Shown piece by piece: positions 26,387-34,686 of a DNA stretch of 64,000 nucleotides. The translations under genes were made by a program, and so were the position numbers. Every line of letters starts with the position of its first letter. Position 1 is the first letter of the stretch. The notes beneath the pieces are model-generated. The model made no database searches. It was not told where the DNA came from and worked only from the letters and a program-made list of their open reading frames with translations. This stretch comes from Flavobacterium lipolyticum (lineage in GTDB: Bacteria > Bacteroidota > Bacteroidia > Flavobacteriales > Flavobacteriaceae), in NCBI RefSeq assembly GCF_020905335.1, contig NZ_JAJJMN010000001.1, forward strand, positions 992,001-1,056,000. Direction: 5' to 3'.

Positions 26387-27481
26387 ATGTATTTAAACAA
26401 AATTTCTTTATTCAATTATAAAAACTTCTCCGAAATCAATTTTGATTTCGACCGCAAAATCAATTGTTTTGTCGGCAAAAACGGAATTGGAAAGACCAAT
26501 GTGCTTGATGCCATTTATCATCTGGCCTACGGGAAAAGTTACTTCAATCCGCTGGCTGTTCAAAATATCAAACATGGAGAAGAGTTTTTTGTAATCGATG
26601 CCGAATTAGAAAAAAACGACAGAACCGAACAGATTGTCTGCAGTTTAAAAAAAGGACAGAAAAAGGTTTTAAAAAGAAACGGTAAAGCTTACGATAAATT
26701 CTCCGATCATATCGGATTCATCCCGCTGGTTATTATTTCCCCTGCCGACCGTGATTTAATCGTGGAAGGAAGCGAAACACGTCGTAAGTTTATGGACAGT
26801 GTGATTTCACAATTGGATTCCACTTACTTGCACCAGCTTATTCAATATCAAAAAGTAATTGTACAACGCAATGCACTACTGAAATATTTTGCACTGAACC
26901 ATACTTTTGACAATGATACTTTATCCATATACAACGAACAGCTGAATACTTTTGGCCAATCGATATTTGAGAAACGAAAAGATTTCCTGGAACAATTTAT
27001 ACCTATATTTAATGTACACCATCAGGCCATAACCGGATCGGAAGAAACCGTACAGTTGGTTTACGAAAGTAATTTGTTCGAAAAAGACTTATTGACCCTG
27101 CTTAAGGAGAACATCAACAAAGACCGGGCATTACAATACACCAGCGTAGGCATTCACAAAGACGACCTCTCCTTTGAAATTGATTCACATCCCATTAAAA
27201 AATTCGGATCTCAAGGGCAGCAAAAATCTTTCCTGATTGCTTTGAAACTGGCTCAATTTGAGTTTTTAAAAAAACAAAGCGGTGTAAAACCTCTGCTGTT
27301 GTTTGATGATATTTTTGATAAATTAGATGAAACCCGTGTGGCTAAAATTATCGAAATGGTCAACAGCGAAACTTTCGGACAGCTTTTTATCTCAGACACG
27401 CATCCTGAACGTACCGAAGCTATTGTAAAATCAACGCATCAGAGTTACAAAATATTCAAATTAGACAATTATGCCAATTAG
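26387..27481 (+). CDS. recF: DNA replication and repair protein RecF
   Basis: A 364-residue SMC-like ATPase that loads RecA at gaps with RecO and RecR. The Walker A motif is GKNGIGKTN (about residues 30-38), followed by [15 protein letters not shown]. The signature region is [18 protein letters not shown] and Walker B is [12 protein letters not shown]. The ending ISDTHPERT matches the family C-terminal block. It starts a rightward run and is divergent from the TPR membrane protein. Confidence 0.96.
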   Translation: MYLNKISLFNYKNFSEINFDFDRKINCFVGKNGIGKTNVLDAIYHLAYGKSYFNPLAVQNIKHGEEFFVIDAELEKNDRTEQIVCSLKKGQKKVLKRNGKAYDKFSDHIGFIPLVIISPADRDLIVEGSETRRKFMDSVISQLDSTYLHQLIQYQKVIVQRNALLKYFALNHTFDNDTLSIYNEQLNTFGQSIFEKRKDFLEQFIPIFNVHHQAITGSEETVQLVYESNLFEKDLLTLLKENINKDRALQYTSVGIHKDDLSFEIDSHPIKKFGSQGQQKSFLIALKLAQFEFLKKQSGVKPLLLFDDIFDKLDETRVAKIIEMVNSETFGQLFISDTHPERTEAIVKSTHQSYKIFKLDNYAN

Positions 27482-27624
27482 ATAATTAGATAATGAGATA
27501 ATTTAGATAATGAGATAATTTAGATGATTAGATAATGATTTTGAATTATCTCATTGGCACATTATCTAATTGACTAATTAAAAATCATTATTTTAGCAAT
27601 TCTATTTTTTAAAAACACAATCTT
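27482..27624. repeat. low-complexity gataat repeat with inverted arms
   Basis: The 143-bp spacer after recF is mostly copies of TTAGATAAT or GATAATGAGATAAT on the left (27480-27540). The right half (27541-27580) carries the complementary words ATTATCTCATT and ATTATCTAATT, so the tract can fold into an imperfect hairpin. Confidence 0.7.
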
Positions 27625-28323
27625 ATGAAGTTCTCTAAAATTCTATTCCTTGTACTTTCGGTCGTATTCATTTCCTGCAATGAAAAAAAATCCGGTATCA
27701 TTGAAGAAATTACTCCGAAGGATTTTGCCGAAAAAATTAAAACCACCGAAAATGCTCAAATACTGGATGTTCGAACTCCGGAAGAATTTGAATCCAATCA
27801 TATTGACAATGCGGTAAATGTTAACTGGAATGGTGATGATTTTGAAGCCAAAGTGGCGGCTTACGATAAATCGAAACCTGTTTTTGTTTATTGTTTAAGC
27901 GGCGGAAGAAGTAAAAAAGCAGCTTCAAAACTGAACGAATTGGGCTTTACCACTATTTACGAATTAGAAGGCGGCATCATGAAATGGAACGCAGAAGGTT
28001 TTTCTAAAGCTTCAACAGCTCACGCAGGAATGACAATGGATGAGTTTAACAATTTGTTAAATACAGACAAAAAAGTTCTGGTAGATTTTTACGCCGAATG
28101 GTGTGGTCCCTGCAAACAAATGGAACCGTACCTTTTGAAGATGCAAAAAGAAATGGCAGACAAAGTGGTTATCATTCGTATTGATGTGGACAAAAACGAA
28201 ACTTTAGCAACTCAGATGAAAATCGAACAGCTTCCTACTATGATTTTGTACGAAAACAAAGCCGAAAAATGGAAAAACATCGGTTTCATCAAAGAAGAAG
28301 ACTTAAAAAAACAACTGCAATAA
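27625..28323 (+). CDS. rhodanese-thioredoxin fusion lipoprotein
   Basis: A 232-residue lipoprotein with two redox or sulfur domains. The signal peptide ends VFISC, with Cys18 or so as the lipidation site. A rhodanese domain (about 30-125) has LDVRTPEEF and the active-site loop YCLSGGRS with its cysteine. A thioredoxin domain (about 130-232) has WCGPC and the cis-proline in QLPT. It should sit in the periplasmic or outer membrane and could act in thiol repair or in sulfur transfer followed by reduction. The next gene is only 10 bp downstream. Confidence 0.92.
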   Translation: MKFSKILFLVLSVVFISCNEKKSGIIEEITPKDFAEKIKTTENAQILDVRTPEEFESNHIDNAVNVNWNGDDFEAKVAAYDKSKPVFVYCLSGGRSKKAASKLNELGFTTIYELEGGIMKWNAEGFSKASTAHAGMTMDEFNNLLNTDKKVLVDFYAEWCGPCKQMEPYLLKMQKEMADKVVIIRIDVDKNETLATQMKIEQLPTMILYENKAEKWKNIGFIKEEDLKKQLQ

Positions 28324-28333
28324 CAGAAAAGAT

Positions 28334-29011
28334 ATGTTAACGAAAGAATCATTGCAATTTTTAGACGATTTAAAGAAGAACAACAATCGGGATTGGTTTC
28401 TGGACCACAAGAAACGATATGAAGTTTTCAAAAAAGATTATCACCAATTAGTTAGTGATTTACTGGATGCGATGAAACCTCTGGATCCTGCACTGGAACT
28501 ATTAGAAGTCAAAAACTGTACTTTCAGGATCAATCGTGATATTCGGTTTTCTAAAGACAAATCCCCATACAAAGCACATTTAGGAATCTGGATGTCTTCA
28601 GCCGTCAAAGGCCTCAACCGAGCCGGATATTATGTACATATTGAAAAAGGAGCCAGTTTTATCGCCGGAGGGTTTTATTCGCCTGAAGCCGAAGATCTGA
28701 AAAAAATACGCAAAGAAATTGCTTTTTTTCACGAGGATCTCGAAGCCATACTGACCGATAAAAACTTCAAAAAGGAATTTGACAGTCTGGATGTCAACGA
28801 AAACAACGCTCTCAAAAACCCGCCAAGAGGGTATGAAAAAGACCATCCTGCCATTGCGTTTTTAAAACTAAAAAGCTTTACCGCTACCCAAAAATACAAC
28901 ATCGACGAGGTGACTCAAAAAGACTTTGTTTCGAAAATGAGTCAAAAACTCATCGCTTTAAAACCTTTAAACGAATTCTTTAATCGCGCCTTAGACACTG
29001 AAGAATTTTAG
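28334..29011 (+). CDS. DUF2461 family protein
   Basis: A 225-residue protein that matches the DUF2461 family (TIGR02453 type): LDDLKKNNNRDWFLDHKKRY at the N-terminus, FRINRDIRFSKDKSPYK in the middle, and the later block HPAIAFLKLKSF. The biochemical function is unknown. It follows the rhodanese-thioredoxin gene by 10 bp and probably shares its transcript. Its last 30 or so codons are duplicated immediately downstream as a non-coding copy. Confidence 0.88.
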   Translation: MLTKESLQFLDDLKKNNNRDWFLDHKKRYEVFKKDYHQLVSDLLDAMKPLDPALELLEVKNCTFRINRDIRFSKDKSPYKAHLGIWMSSAVKGLNRAGYYVHIEKGASFIAGGFYSPEAEDLKKIRKEIAFFHEDLEAILTDKNFKKEFDSLDVNENNALKNPPRGYEKDHPAIAFLKLKSFTATQKYNIDEVTQKDFVSKMSQKLIALKPLNEFFNRALDTEEF

Positions 29012-29220
29012 AAAAGATACTTCGCCACGAATTCACAAATTATTCAAACTAATTCGTGAATTCGTGGCAAAAAGACTTTGTTTCGAAAATAAGCCAAAAA
29101 CTCATCGCTTTAAAACCTTTAAACGAATTCTTTAATCGCGCCTTAGACACTGAAGAATTTTAGAAAAGATACTTCGCCACGAATTCACAAATTTTTTAAA
29201 TTAATTCGTGAATTCGTGGC
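28917..29220. repeat. 152-bp tandem duplication of DUF2461 3' end plus palindrome
   Basis: Copy 1 (28917-29068) covers the last codons of the DUF2461 gene, its stop, and a palindrome. Copy 2 (29069-29220) repeats all of this with few changes, including a silent-looking copy of the stop. Each copy ends in the same hairpin: GCCACGAATTCAC pairs with GTGAATTCGTGGC (29024-29068 and 29176-29220), with 13 perfect base pairs plus four more after one mismatch. The copies differ at about a dozen sites, mainly in the loop. Confidence 0.9.
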
Positions 29221-29355
29221 GAGAAAACTTCAAAAAGGATATGCTGCGCCCCAGAAATGCGAGATAAAGTTTGACGACAAATTTCACCGATTGCTATACA
29301 TCAAAAAATCCTTTAAAAATCTTTTAATCTGTGGCAAAAAAATTAAGTTTGCCAA
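29012..29355. other. 344-bp intergenic region after DUF2461
   Basis: No gene is seen. The first 210 bases are the duplicated gene end and palindromes given above. The rest (29221-29355) is AT-rich and contains a TAAGTTTG element at 29344-29351, which fits the -7 consensus and lies 4 bp before the glycosyltransferase ATG. Confidence 0.6.
29344..29351 (+). promoter_or_regulatory. candidate -7 element of the GT4 gene
   Basis: TAAGTTTG fits TAnnTTTG. The ATG at 29356 is so close that the transcript would be leaderless or nearly so. No convincing -33 TTTG was seen. Confidence 0.3.
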
Positions 29356-30417
29356 ATGAAAAAAAGAAAAATACTTTTTCTTGGAGAATCTTATCGTGCT
29401 GACGCCATTACATGGATGAAAGGCCTTGAAGAATTTGGTGATTTTGAAATTTGCAGCTGGGAACTTCAAACACCCAACCATTCCAAACTCAGCCGATACA
29501 AACGTATTTTAGAATATCTTTTCTCCCCTCTTTCGATTCGAAAAAAAATCAAACAGGAAAAACCGGACATGATTATTGCCGAAAGAACCACCAGTTATGG
29601 TTTTTTGGCAGCAATTTCAGGAATGCATCCTATTGCAATTGCACAACAAGGCCGAACCGATCTGTGGCCGGAAGGTTCACTCCTGCTCCCCTTTAAAAAA
29701 TTCATTCAGAAACACGCCTTCAAAAAAGCAGATTTAATACACGCCTGGGGACCTGTTATGACCATTTCGATGAAAGCAATTGGTGTAGACATGAGCAAAG
29801 TTTTAGTGCTCCCAAAAGGAATTGATTTATCCCTTTTCACACCATCAATCAATAATTCGGTAAAAATCGAAGCGATTGTTACGCGTTCGCTACAGCCGGA
29901 ATACCGTCATGATTCCATTTTAAAAGCCTTTGGTATTTTACACCAAAAAGGAATTGACTTTACATTAACCATTGTAGGTAACGGAACCCGACTGCAATCT
30001 TTGAAAGACTTAACCGCAGCATTACAAATTGAAAACAAGGTATTTTTCACCGGAAGAATTCCAAACACTGAACTTCCTAAACTATTACAGCAATCCAATA
30101 CCTACATCAGCATGCCTATTACCGAAGGGGTATCGGCATCCTTATTTGAAGCCATGGCCTGCAACTGTTATCCAATAGTTTCAGACATTCCCGGAAACCA
30201 AAGCTGGATCAGACACCGCAAAAACGGGCAATTGATTGAAATTGACAATATCGAAATGCTTGCTGAAGAACTAATCTGGTCTTTTGAAAATTCGGAATTA
30301 CGAAATCAGGCTATTCTTCAAAACCAAAAATTTGTCGAGGAAAATGCAAATTACAGCACCAACATGAAAATTATTTCTGACCGCTATCATGAGTTGCTGA
30401 ATCTTCATAAAAATTAA
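29356..30417 (+). CDS. GT4-type glycosyltransferase
   Basis: A 353-residue cytoplasmic GT-B glycosyltransferase. The C-terminal half has the group 1 features: VLPKGIDLSLF, the nucleotide-sugar segment IVGNGTRLQSLKDL, VFFTGRIPNTELPKLLQ, and the E-x7-E region EGVSASLFEAMACNCYPIVSDIPGN. The N-terminal half has TTSYGFLAAISGMHPIAI. It probably acts in surface polysaccharide or lipid-linked glycan synthesis; donor and acceptor are not evident. Its stop codon is the first part of a palindrome of the AACCG...GCAAAG family. Confidence 0.9.
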   Translation: MKKRKILFLGESYRADAITWMKGLEEFGDFEICSWELQTPNHSKLSRYKRILEYLFSPLSIRKKIKQEKPDMIIAERTTSYGFLAAISGMHPIAIAQQGRTDLWPEGSLLLPFKKFIQKHAFKKADLIHAWGPVMTISMKAIGVDMSKVLVLPKGIDLSLFTPSINNSVKIEAIVTRSLQPEYRHDSILKAFGILHQKGIDFTLTIVGNGTRLQSLKDLTAALQIENKVFFTGRIPNTELPKLLQQSNTYISMPITEGVSASLFEAMACNCYPIVSDIPGNQSWIRHRKNGQLIEIDNIEMLAEELIWSFENSELRNQAILQNQKFVEENANYSTNMKIISDRYHELLNLHKN

Positions 30418-30470
30418 CCGAAAAGTTCGCAAAGTCAAGATCAACATAAAGCTTTACGAACTTTGCGGTT
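30416..30470. repeat. AACCG/GCAAAG-family palindrome, possible terminator
   Basis: A 19-bp stem with two mismatches (30416-30434 with 30452-30470; left AACCGAAAAGTTCGCAAAG) overlaps the glycosyltransferase stop codon. It shares its core with the palindromes at 19216-19610. The lack of a good T-run makes it a weak intrinsic terminator. Confidence 0.75.
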
Positions 30471-30520
30471 TATAAAATCACATCCATAAAAAATCTCATG
30501 AACTTTATGACCAAAAAAAT

Positions 30521-31231
30521 CTACTTCGGATAAGCCAAAGAAACCTTCTTTTTAAAATCATCATAAATCACAAAGTGGAAATTGCTGTTTTCCTGCACCA
30601 GAATAACATCACCATAATTTTCTTTTTTTGAAAAGACAACTTTGCAATGAGAAAAATCAATCCGCTTTTCTAAATCAATACAATCTTTTACGATTTCTTC
30701 CGGATTATTTCCTTTTGTATTATTCCAAACAAAATCATACAATCGCCAATTAAAAGAATCCATCAGTTTAGTATACAAAATTTTATTTTTATCATCTTCC
30801 AAAACTCCATTACTTGCAATTAATCGAACTGATCCTGAATCTTTATAAATATAAAAAATCCCTAAATCCCTACTCAAATCTGATTCTAAATTATGAACTT
30901 TATTATAACTCCTTGAGGAAGTTTTTCGTAGAATAAAGCGAATATGAGTATCGTCAATTACTATAAAATTACCAAAAGCACTCAAGAAGGTATCATTCCC
31001 GCATTGAGGCAAATTTCTACTTACGAATGTTCCATCCAAATTCAATGTCAATAAATGCCCTGAACGATTATTCTCCTCTTGTTTAACCATAGAATATTCT
31101 TTAATGTCAGAAATTCCGATAATATTATCAATTCTCCAATCTCCAAACATATTACTTTGAGCATTAGAAACGATTGAGAAAAATACAACTAAAAAAACTG
31201 CAGTTTTATTCTTAGAAATGGACTGGAACAT
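30521..31231 (-). CDS. secreted hypothetical protein
   Basis: I do not recognise this 236-residue protein. The start at 31231 is an ATG; an in-frame TTG lies one codon earlier. Residues 1-24 look like a signal peptide (KTAVFLVVFFSIVSNAQS), with cleavage after NAQ or nearby. The mature part begins with GDWRIDNIIG and is rich in beta-strand patterns such as LLTLNLDGTFVSR and IRFILRKT. That is reminiscent of small lipocalin-like extracytoplasmic proteins, but no family motif is clear. It stands alone between two rightward genes. Confidence 0.7.
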   Translation of the reverse strand: MFQSISKNKTAVFLVVFFSIVSNAQSNMFGDWRIDNIIGISDIKEYSMVKQEENNRSGHLLTLNLDGTFVSRNLPQCGNDTFLSAFGNFIVIDDTHIRFILRKTSSRSYNKVHNLESDLSRDLGIFYIYKDSGSVRLIASNGVLEDDKNKILYTKLMDSFNWRLYDFVWNNTKGNNPEEIVKDCIDLEKRIDFSHCKVVFSKKENYGDVILVQENSNFHFVIYDDFKKKVSLAYPK

Positions 31232-31353
31232 CAAGATACCTTTTTAATTCATTCAAACTTACAAAAGAAAATCTAGAAAATAACTCGTAACTTTTCTCCC
31301 CTCTAAACGACCTACTCATTTCATTGAATTGTTTAATTTAATCTGATAAAAAA

Positions 31354-32454
31354 ATGAACAACAGAAGAATTTGGTTAAAACAAATTGGCCTGGGAACTAT
31401 TGGACTGGGGCTTTACCCTTTTGAAACCTTTGCCAACGGCACTACAGAGTCTATACTACCCTATACAGATAATTCACCCATATTACTCCGTTCCAACGAA
31501 AACCCATATGGCCCGTCACCAAAGGCACGGGAAGCAATGGCCAAAAGTATCAACATCAGCAATCGATACGGCTGGAATCTTTCACCGGAACTCATTACGC
31601 TACTGGCAAAAAAAAATACGGTTTCAGAAAACAACATTCTTCTGGGTGCCGGTTCCACTGAAATTTTAGATTTAATACTTCAATATACCGCATTACAAAA
31701 AGGCAATTTTATAATCGCCGAAACGACCTTTGACTACTGGACAGCTCCTGCTGAAAAATTAGGCATAAAAAAAATCACCGTCCCCTTAACCAAAGACAAA
31801 AAACACGATTTAGCTGCCATGCTAAAAGCCATTGATGCCGACACCAAAATGGTTTACATCTGCAACCCAAACAATCCCACGGGAACGCTATGCCAAAGAG
31901 AAGATCTGATTTCTTTCATCAAAGAAGCAACTCAAAAAACACTTGTTTTTGTTGATGAAGCGTACATCGATTTTACAGACGAACAATCGTTAAGCGATTT
32001 AGTGGTCACCCATAAAAATCTGATTATTACCAAAACTTTCTCTAAAATGTATGGTCTGGCAGGCGCCCGTATTGGCTATGCTCTCGCACATTCTGCCATG
32101 ATTGAAGAATTGAGTATTTTAAAATCGTCTCCCAACTTATCCCTCAGTGTTGTCTCTATTGCCGCAGCGATTGCCTCCTTAAACGATGAAAGCTTTATTC
32201 GTCAGGTTCGCACCTCCAATGAAGAAGTAAAAAAATACACCACAACACAACTGAATCTTCTTCATTTAACCTGCATCCCTTCGCATTCGAATTTTATTTA
32301 CTTCTCCTTAGAAAATTACAAAAAAGACTATTTCCAACAACTAAAAGACCACAACATATCAGGAACAAGAATTTACGAAGAAAACGGCAAATGGACCCGA
32401 ATTACTATCGGTACCATGAAAGAAATGCAACGATTTATTCAAGCCCTAAAATAA
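31354..32454 (+). CDS. PLP-dependent aminotransferase (histidinol-phosphate type) with export-like N-terminus
   Basis: A 366-residue class I/II aminotransferase closest in pattern to histidinol-phosphate aminotransferases. Features are the N-terminal ENPYGPSPKAREAM, CNPNNPTGT in the cofactor region, DEAYIDF (PLP-binding aspartate and tyrosine), the Schiff-base lysine in TKTFSKMYGLAGARIGYA, and a late RITIGT. Residues 1-29 are unusual: NRRIWLKQ followed by an uncharged stretch GLGTIGLGLYPFETFA resembles a twin-arginine signal. If it is exported, the substrate would be a periplasmic amino acid or amino sugar rather than histidinol phosphate. It is not next to other his genes. Confidence 0.85.
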   Translation: MNNRRIWLKQIGLGTIGLGLYPFETFANGTTESILPYTDNSPILLRSNENPYGPSPKAREAMAKSINISNRYGWNLSPELITLLAKKNTVSENNILLGAGSTEILDLILQYTALQKGNFIIAETTFDYWTAPAEKLGIKKITVPLTKDKKHDLAAMLKAIDADTKMVYICNPNNPTGTLCQREDLISFIKEATQKTLVFVDEAYIDFTDEQSLSDLVVTHKNLIITKTFSKMYGLAGARIGYALAHSAMIEELSILKSSPNLSLSVVSIAAAIASLNDESFIRQVRTSNEEVKKYTTTQLNLLHLTCIPSHSNFIYFSLENYKKDYFQQLKDHNISGTRIYEENGKWTRITIGTMKEMQRFIQALK

Positions 32455-32539
32455 GATCAGAGAAAAGATCTTAGCTATTATGCAACCTAATTAATAATGG
32501 TTATTTTTTAGAAACTCAATTCAAATAAATTATAATCCT

Positions 32540-32547
32540 TACTTTTG
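32540..32547 (+). promoter_or_regulatory. candidate -7 element of murB
   Basis: TACTTTTG fits TAnnTTTG. Initiation a few bases downstream would exclude a TTG start at 32545 and supports the ATG at 32584. Confidence 0.35.
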
Positions 32548-32583
32548 GAGTCAGAATTAATTCTTCAAAAAAGCCTTTTATTT

Positions 32584-33597
32584 ATGGAAATCCAATCCAA
32601 TTTTTCTTTAAAAAACTACAATACTTTTGGCATCGAAGCCAAAGCCAGACAATTTGTTGCCGTACATACGGTCGCTGAACTGAAAACTATTTTAGAAGAA
32701 AACAAAGACGAACAAAAGTTTATTTTAGGCGGAGGAAGCAATATGCTTTTAACCAAAGACATCGACGCTTTGGTCGTTCATATTGATTTAAAAGGAAAAA
32801 CGATCCTCAAAGAAGACGATGATTTTGTCTGGGTTGAAAGTCAGGCCGGAGAAACCTGGCACGACTTTGTTCTTTGGACGATCGACAATAATTTCGGAGG
32901 TTTAGAAAACATGTCACTTATTCCCGGAAATGTGGGAACCACACCGGTTCAGAATATCGGTGCTTACGGAACAGAGATCAAGGACACTTTTGTTTCGTGC
33001 GAAGCGATCAATATTGCCACTCAGGAAATGAAAACATTCACTAATACCGACTGTAAGTTTGGCTACAGAGAAAGTGTCTTCAAAAACGAGGTAAAAGACC
33101 AATACATCATTACCTCAGTCATTTATAAACTAACAAAACGAAATCATAAAATCAACATCTCATATGGAGATATTACGGCAGAACTAGCCAAAAACAACAT
33201 TACTGCTCCAACCTTAAAAGACGTGAGCAATGCTGTAATTGCCATTAGACAAAGTAAATTGCCGGACCCGAAAGAATTAGGAAACAGCGGAAGTTTCTTT
33301 AAAAATCCGATTTTACTAAAATCCGATTTCGAAAAAATACACCAGAAGTTTCCTGAAATGAAATATTACGAAGTTTCGGAAACCGAAGTAAAAGTTCCGG
33401 CTGGCTGGCTGATTGAACAAGCCGGTTTTAAAGGAAAACGTTTCGGTGATGCCGGAATTCACAAAAATCAGGCACTCGTTTTAGTCAATTATGGCAATGC
33501 CACGGGACAGGAAATCCTGGCGGTTTCCAAAGATGTTCAAAAAACTGTTTTTGATACTTTTGGAATTCAGATTGAAGCAGAAGTAAATGTAATTTAG
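32584..33597 (+). CDS. murB: UDP-N-acetylenolpyruvoylglucosamine reductase
   Basis: A 337-residue FAD enzyme that makes UDP-N-acetylmuramate for peptidoglycan. The FAD domain has LGGGSNMLL and the block IPGNVGTTPVQNIGAYGTEI. The active-site serine is in GNSGSFFKNP, and the C-terminal glutamate region is QEILAVSKDVQ. The long form without the type II deletion matches type I MurB. I start at 32584 (MEIQSNFSL) because homology begins there; 13 upstream codons opening with a TTG are unlikely to be translated. Confidence 0.95.
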   Translation: MEIQSNFSLKNYNTFGIEAKARQFVAVHTVAELKTILEENKDEQKFILGGGSNMLLTKDIDALVVHIDLKGKTILKEDDDFVWVESQAGETWHDFVLWTIDNNFGGLENMSLIPGNVGTTPVQNIGAYGTEIKDTFVSCEAINIATQEMKTFTNTDCKFGYRESVFKNEVKDQYIITSVIYKLTKRNHKINISYGDITAELAKNNITAPTLKDVSNAVIAIRQSKLPDPKELGNSGSFFKNPILLKSDFEKIHQKFPEMKYYEVSETEVKVPAGWLIEQAGFKGKRFGDAGIHKNQALVLVNYGNATGQEILAVSKDVQKTVFDTFGIQIEAEVNVI

Positions 33598-33988
33598 ATC
33601 TTTAGACAACTTAGATTGTTAGATCATTAGATCGTTAGATTATTGGAGAGTTAGATTATCGGATTGTTGGATTTTTAACCGATTGGAAAATTAATAAACT
33701 TCAACCATCTCAACCTTTGTTTCTTTGAATCTTTGAACCTTTGTTCCTTTGAGTCTTAGAACCTCAGTATCTTAGCACCTTTACTTAGATTGCTGGATTA
33801 ATTGGATTATTGAACTTTTAACGGATTGAAAAATTAGATCTTTAGATGGTTGGATGGTTAGACTTCTTAGAATCTCAGTATCTTAGTATCTTTGGCGAAC
33901 CTCTGAACCTTTGCTTCTTTGTCCCTTTGTCCCTTTGTCCCTTTGAACCTTTGTCCCTTTGAACCTTTGAACCTAAAAAAAAGAAAAA
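33598..33988. repeat. 391-bp low-complexity intergenic tract (tTAGAt and CTTTGaacC repeats)
   Basis: No gene is seen. The left part is irregular copies of TTAGATTGTTAGAT-like words (33598-33665 and 33785-33865). The right part is copies of CTTTGAACCTTTGTCCC-like words (33700-33780 and 33890-33975), giving a restricted base composition. The words are reverse complements of those in the tracts at 47413-47545 and 47894-48178. No promoter consensus is obvious before the PaiB-like gene. Confidence 0.8.
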
Positions 33989-34603
33989 ATGTACACACCT
34001 GACTTATACAAAAACGAAGATCCGGAATCGATCCGAGCTTTTCTAAGAGAAAACAGTTTTGGCATCCTGATCAATCAGACACACGGAAAATTATGCGCGA
34101 CACATATTCCGATAGAACTTGAAGTAAATTCAGACGGAAAAGAAATTTTACAAGGCCATCTTTCCAAACTCAATCCGCAAGCAGAAGGTTTTGCCGAAAA
34201 TGATCAGGTATTGGCTGTTTTTACAGGTCCGCACAGTTACATTTCATCGTCCTGGTACGATCACGAAAATGTTCCCACATGGAATTATATAGCGGTACAT
34301 GTTTATGGCCGAATCAAAATTGTCGACGAAGCCACTTCCATAGAACAGCTAAAAAAATTAGTCGACAAATACGAAGCGAATTCAGTGAATCCGGTTCGTG
34401 TTGAAAATTTATCTGCCAAAACCATGCGGGAAGCCAGAGGTATTTTTGGCTTCGAAATTGAAATTGACGAAATTCAGGCTACTAAAAAACTCTCCCAAAA
34501 CAGGGACGATCACAATTATAAAAACATAATTTCGGAGTTAGAAAAAACCGAAAACCCTCAGGCTATTGCTGTTGCAAAAGAAATGGCAAAATGCCGAAAG
34601 TAA
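33989..34603 (+). CDS. PaiB-like FMN-binding protein
   Basis: A 204-residue split-barrel protein of the FMN-binding negative transcriptional regulator family (PaiB). It begins MYTPDLYKNEDPESIRAF, contains LCATHIPIELE, FTGPHSYISSSWY and VPTWNYIAVHVYGRI, and ends with FEIEIDEIQATKKLSQN. PaiB is linked to regulation of degradative enzymes in Bacillus, but direct DNA binding is not established and many homologues may be flavin enzymes. The gene stands alone; a hairpin overlaps its stop. Confidence 0.9.
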   Translation: MYTPDLYKNEDPESIRAFLRENSFGILINQTHGKLCATHIPIELEVNSDGKEILQGHLSKLNPQAEGFAENDQVLAVFTGPHSYISSSWYDHENVPTWNYIAVHVYGRIKIVDEATSIEQLKKLVDKYEANSVNPVRVENLSAKTMREARGIFGFEIEIDEIQATKKLSQNRDDHNYKNIISELEKTENPQAIAVAKEMAKCRK

Positions 34604-34619
34604 ATCCGTTTTCGGCATT
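34590..34619 (+). terminator. stem-loop overlapping the PaiB-like stop
   Basis: A 10-bp perfect stem (AATGCCGAAA 34590-34599 with TTTCGGCATT 34610-34619) has the stop codon in its loop. It lacks a T-run, so it could instead stabilise the RNA end. Confidence 0.5.
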
Positions 34620-34686
34620 GAAAATTAGGATTTCATGAGTACATTTGCACTCGCAAGATTCAGAAATTAAAAGACATTAAAATCAG

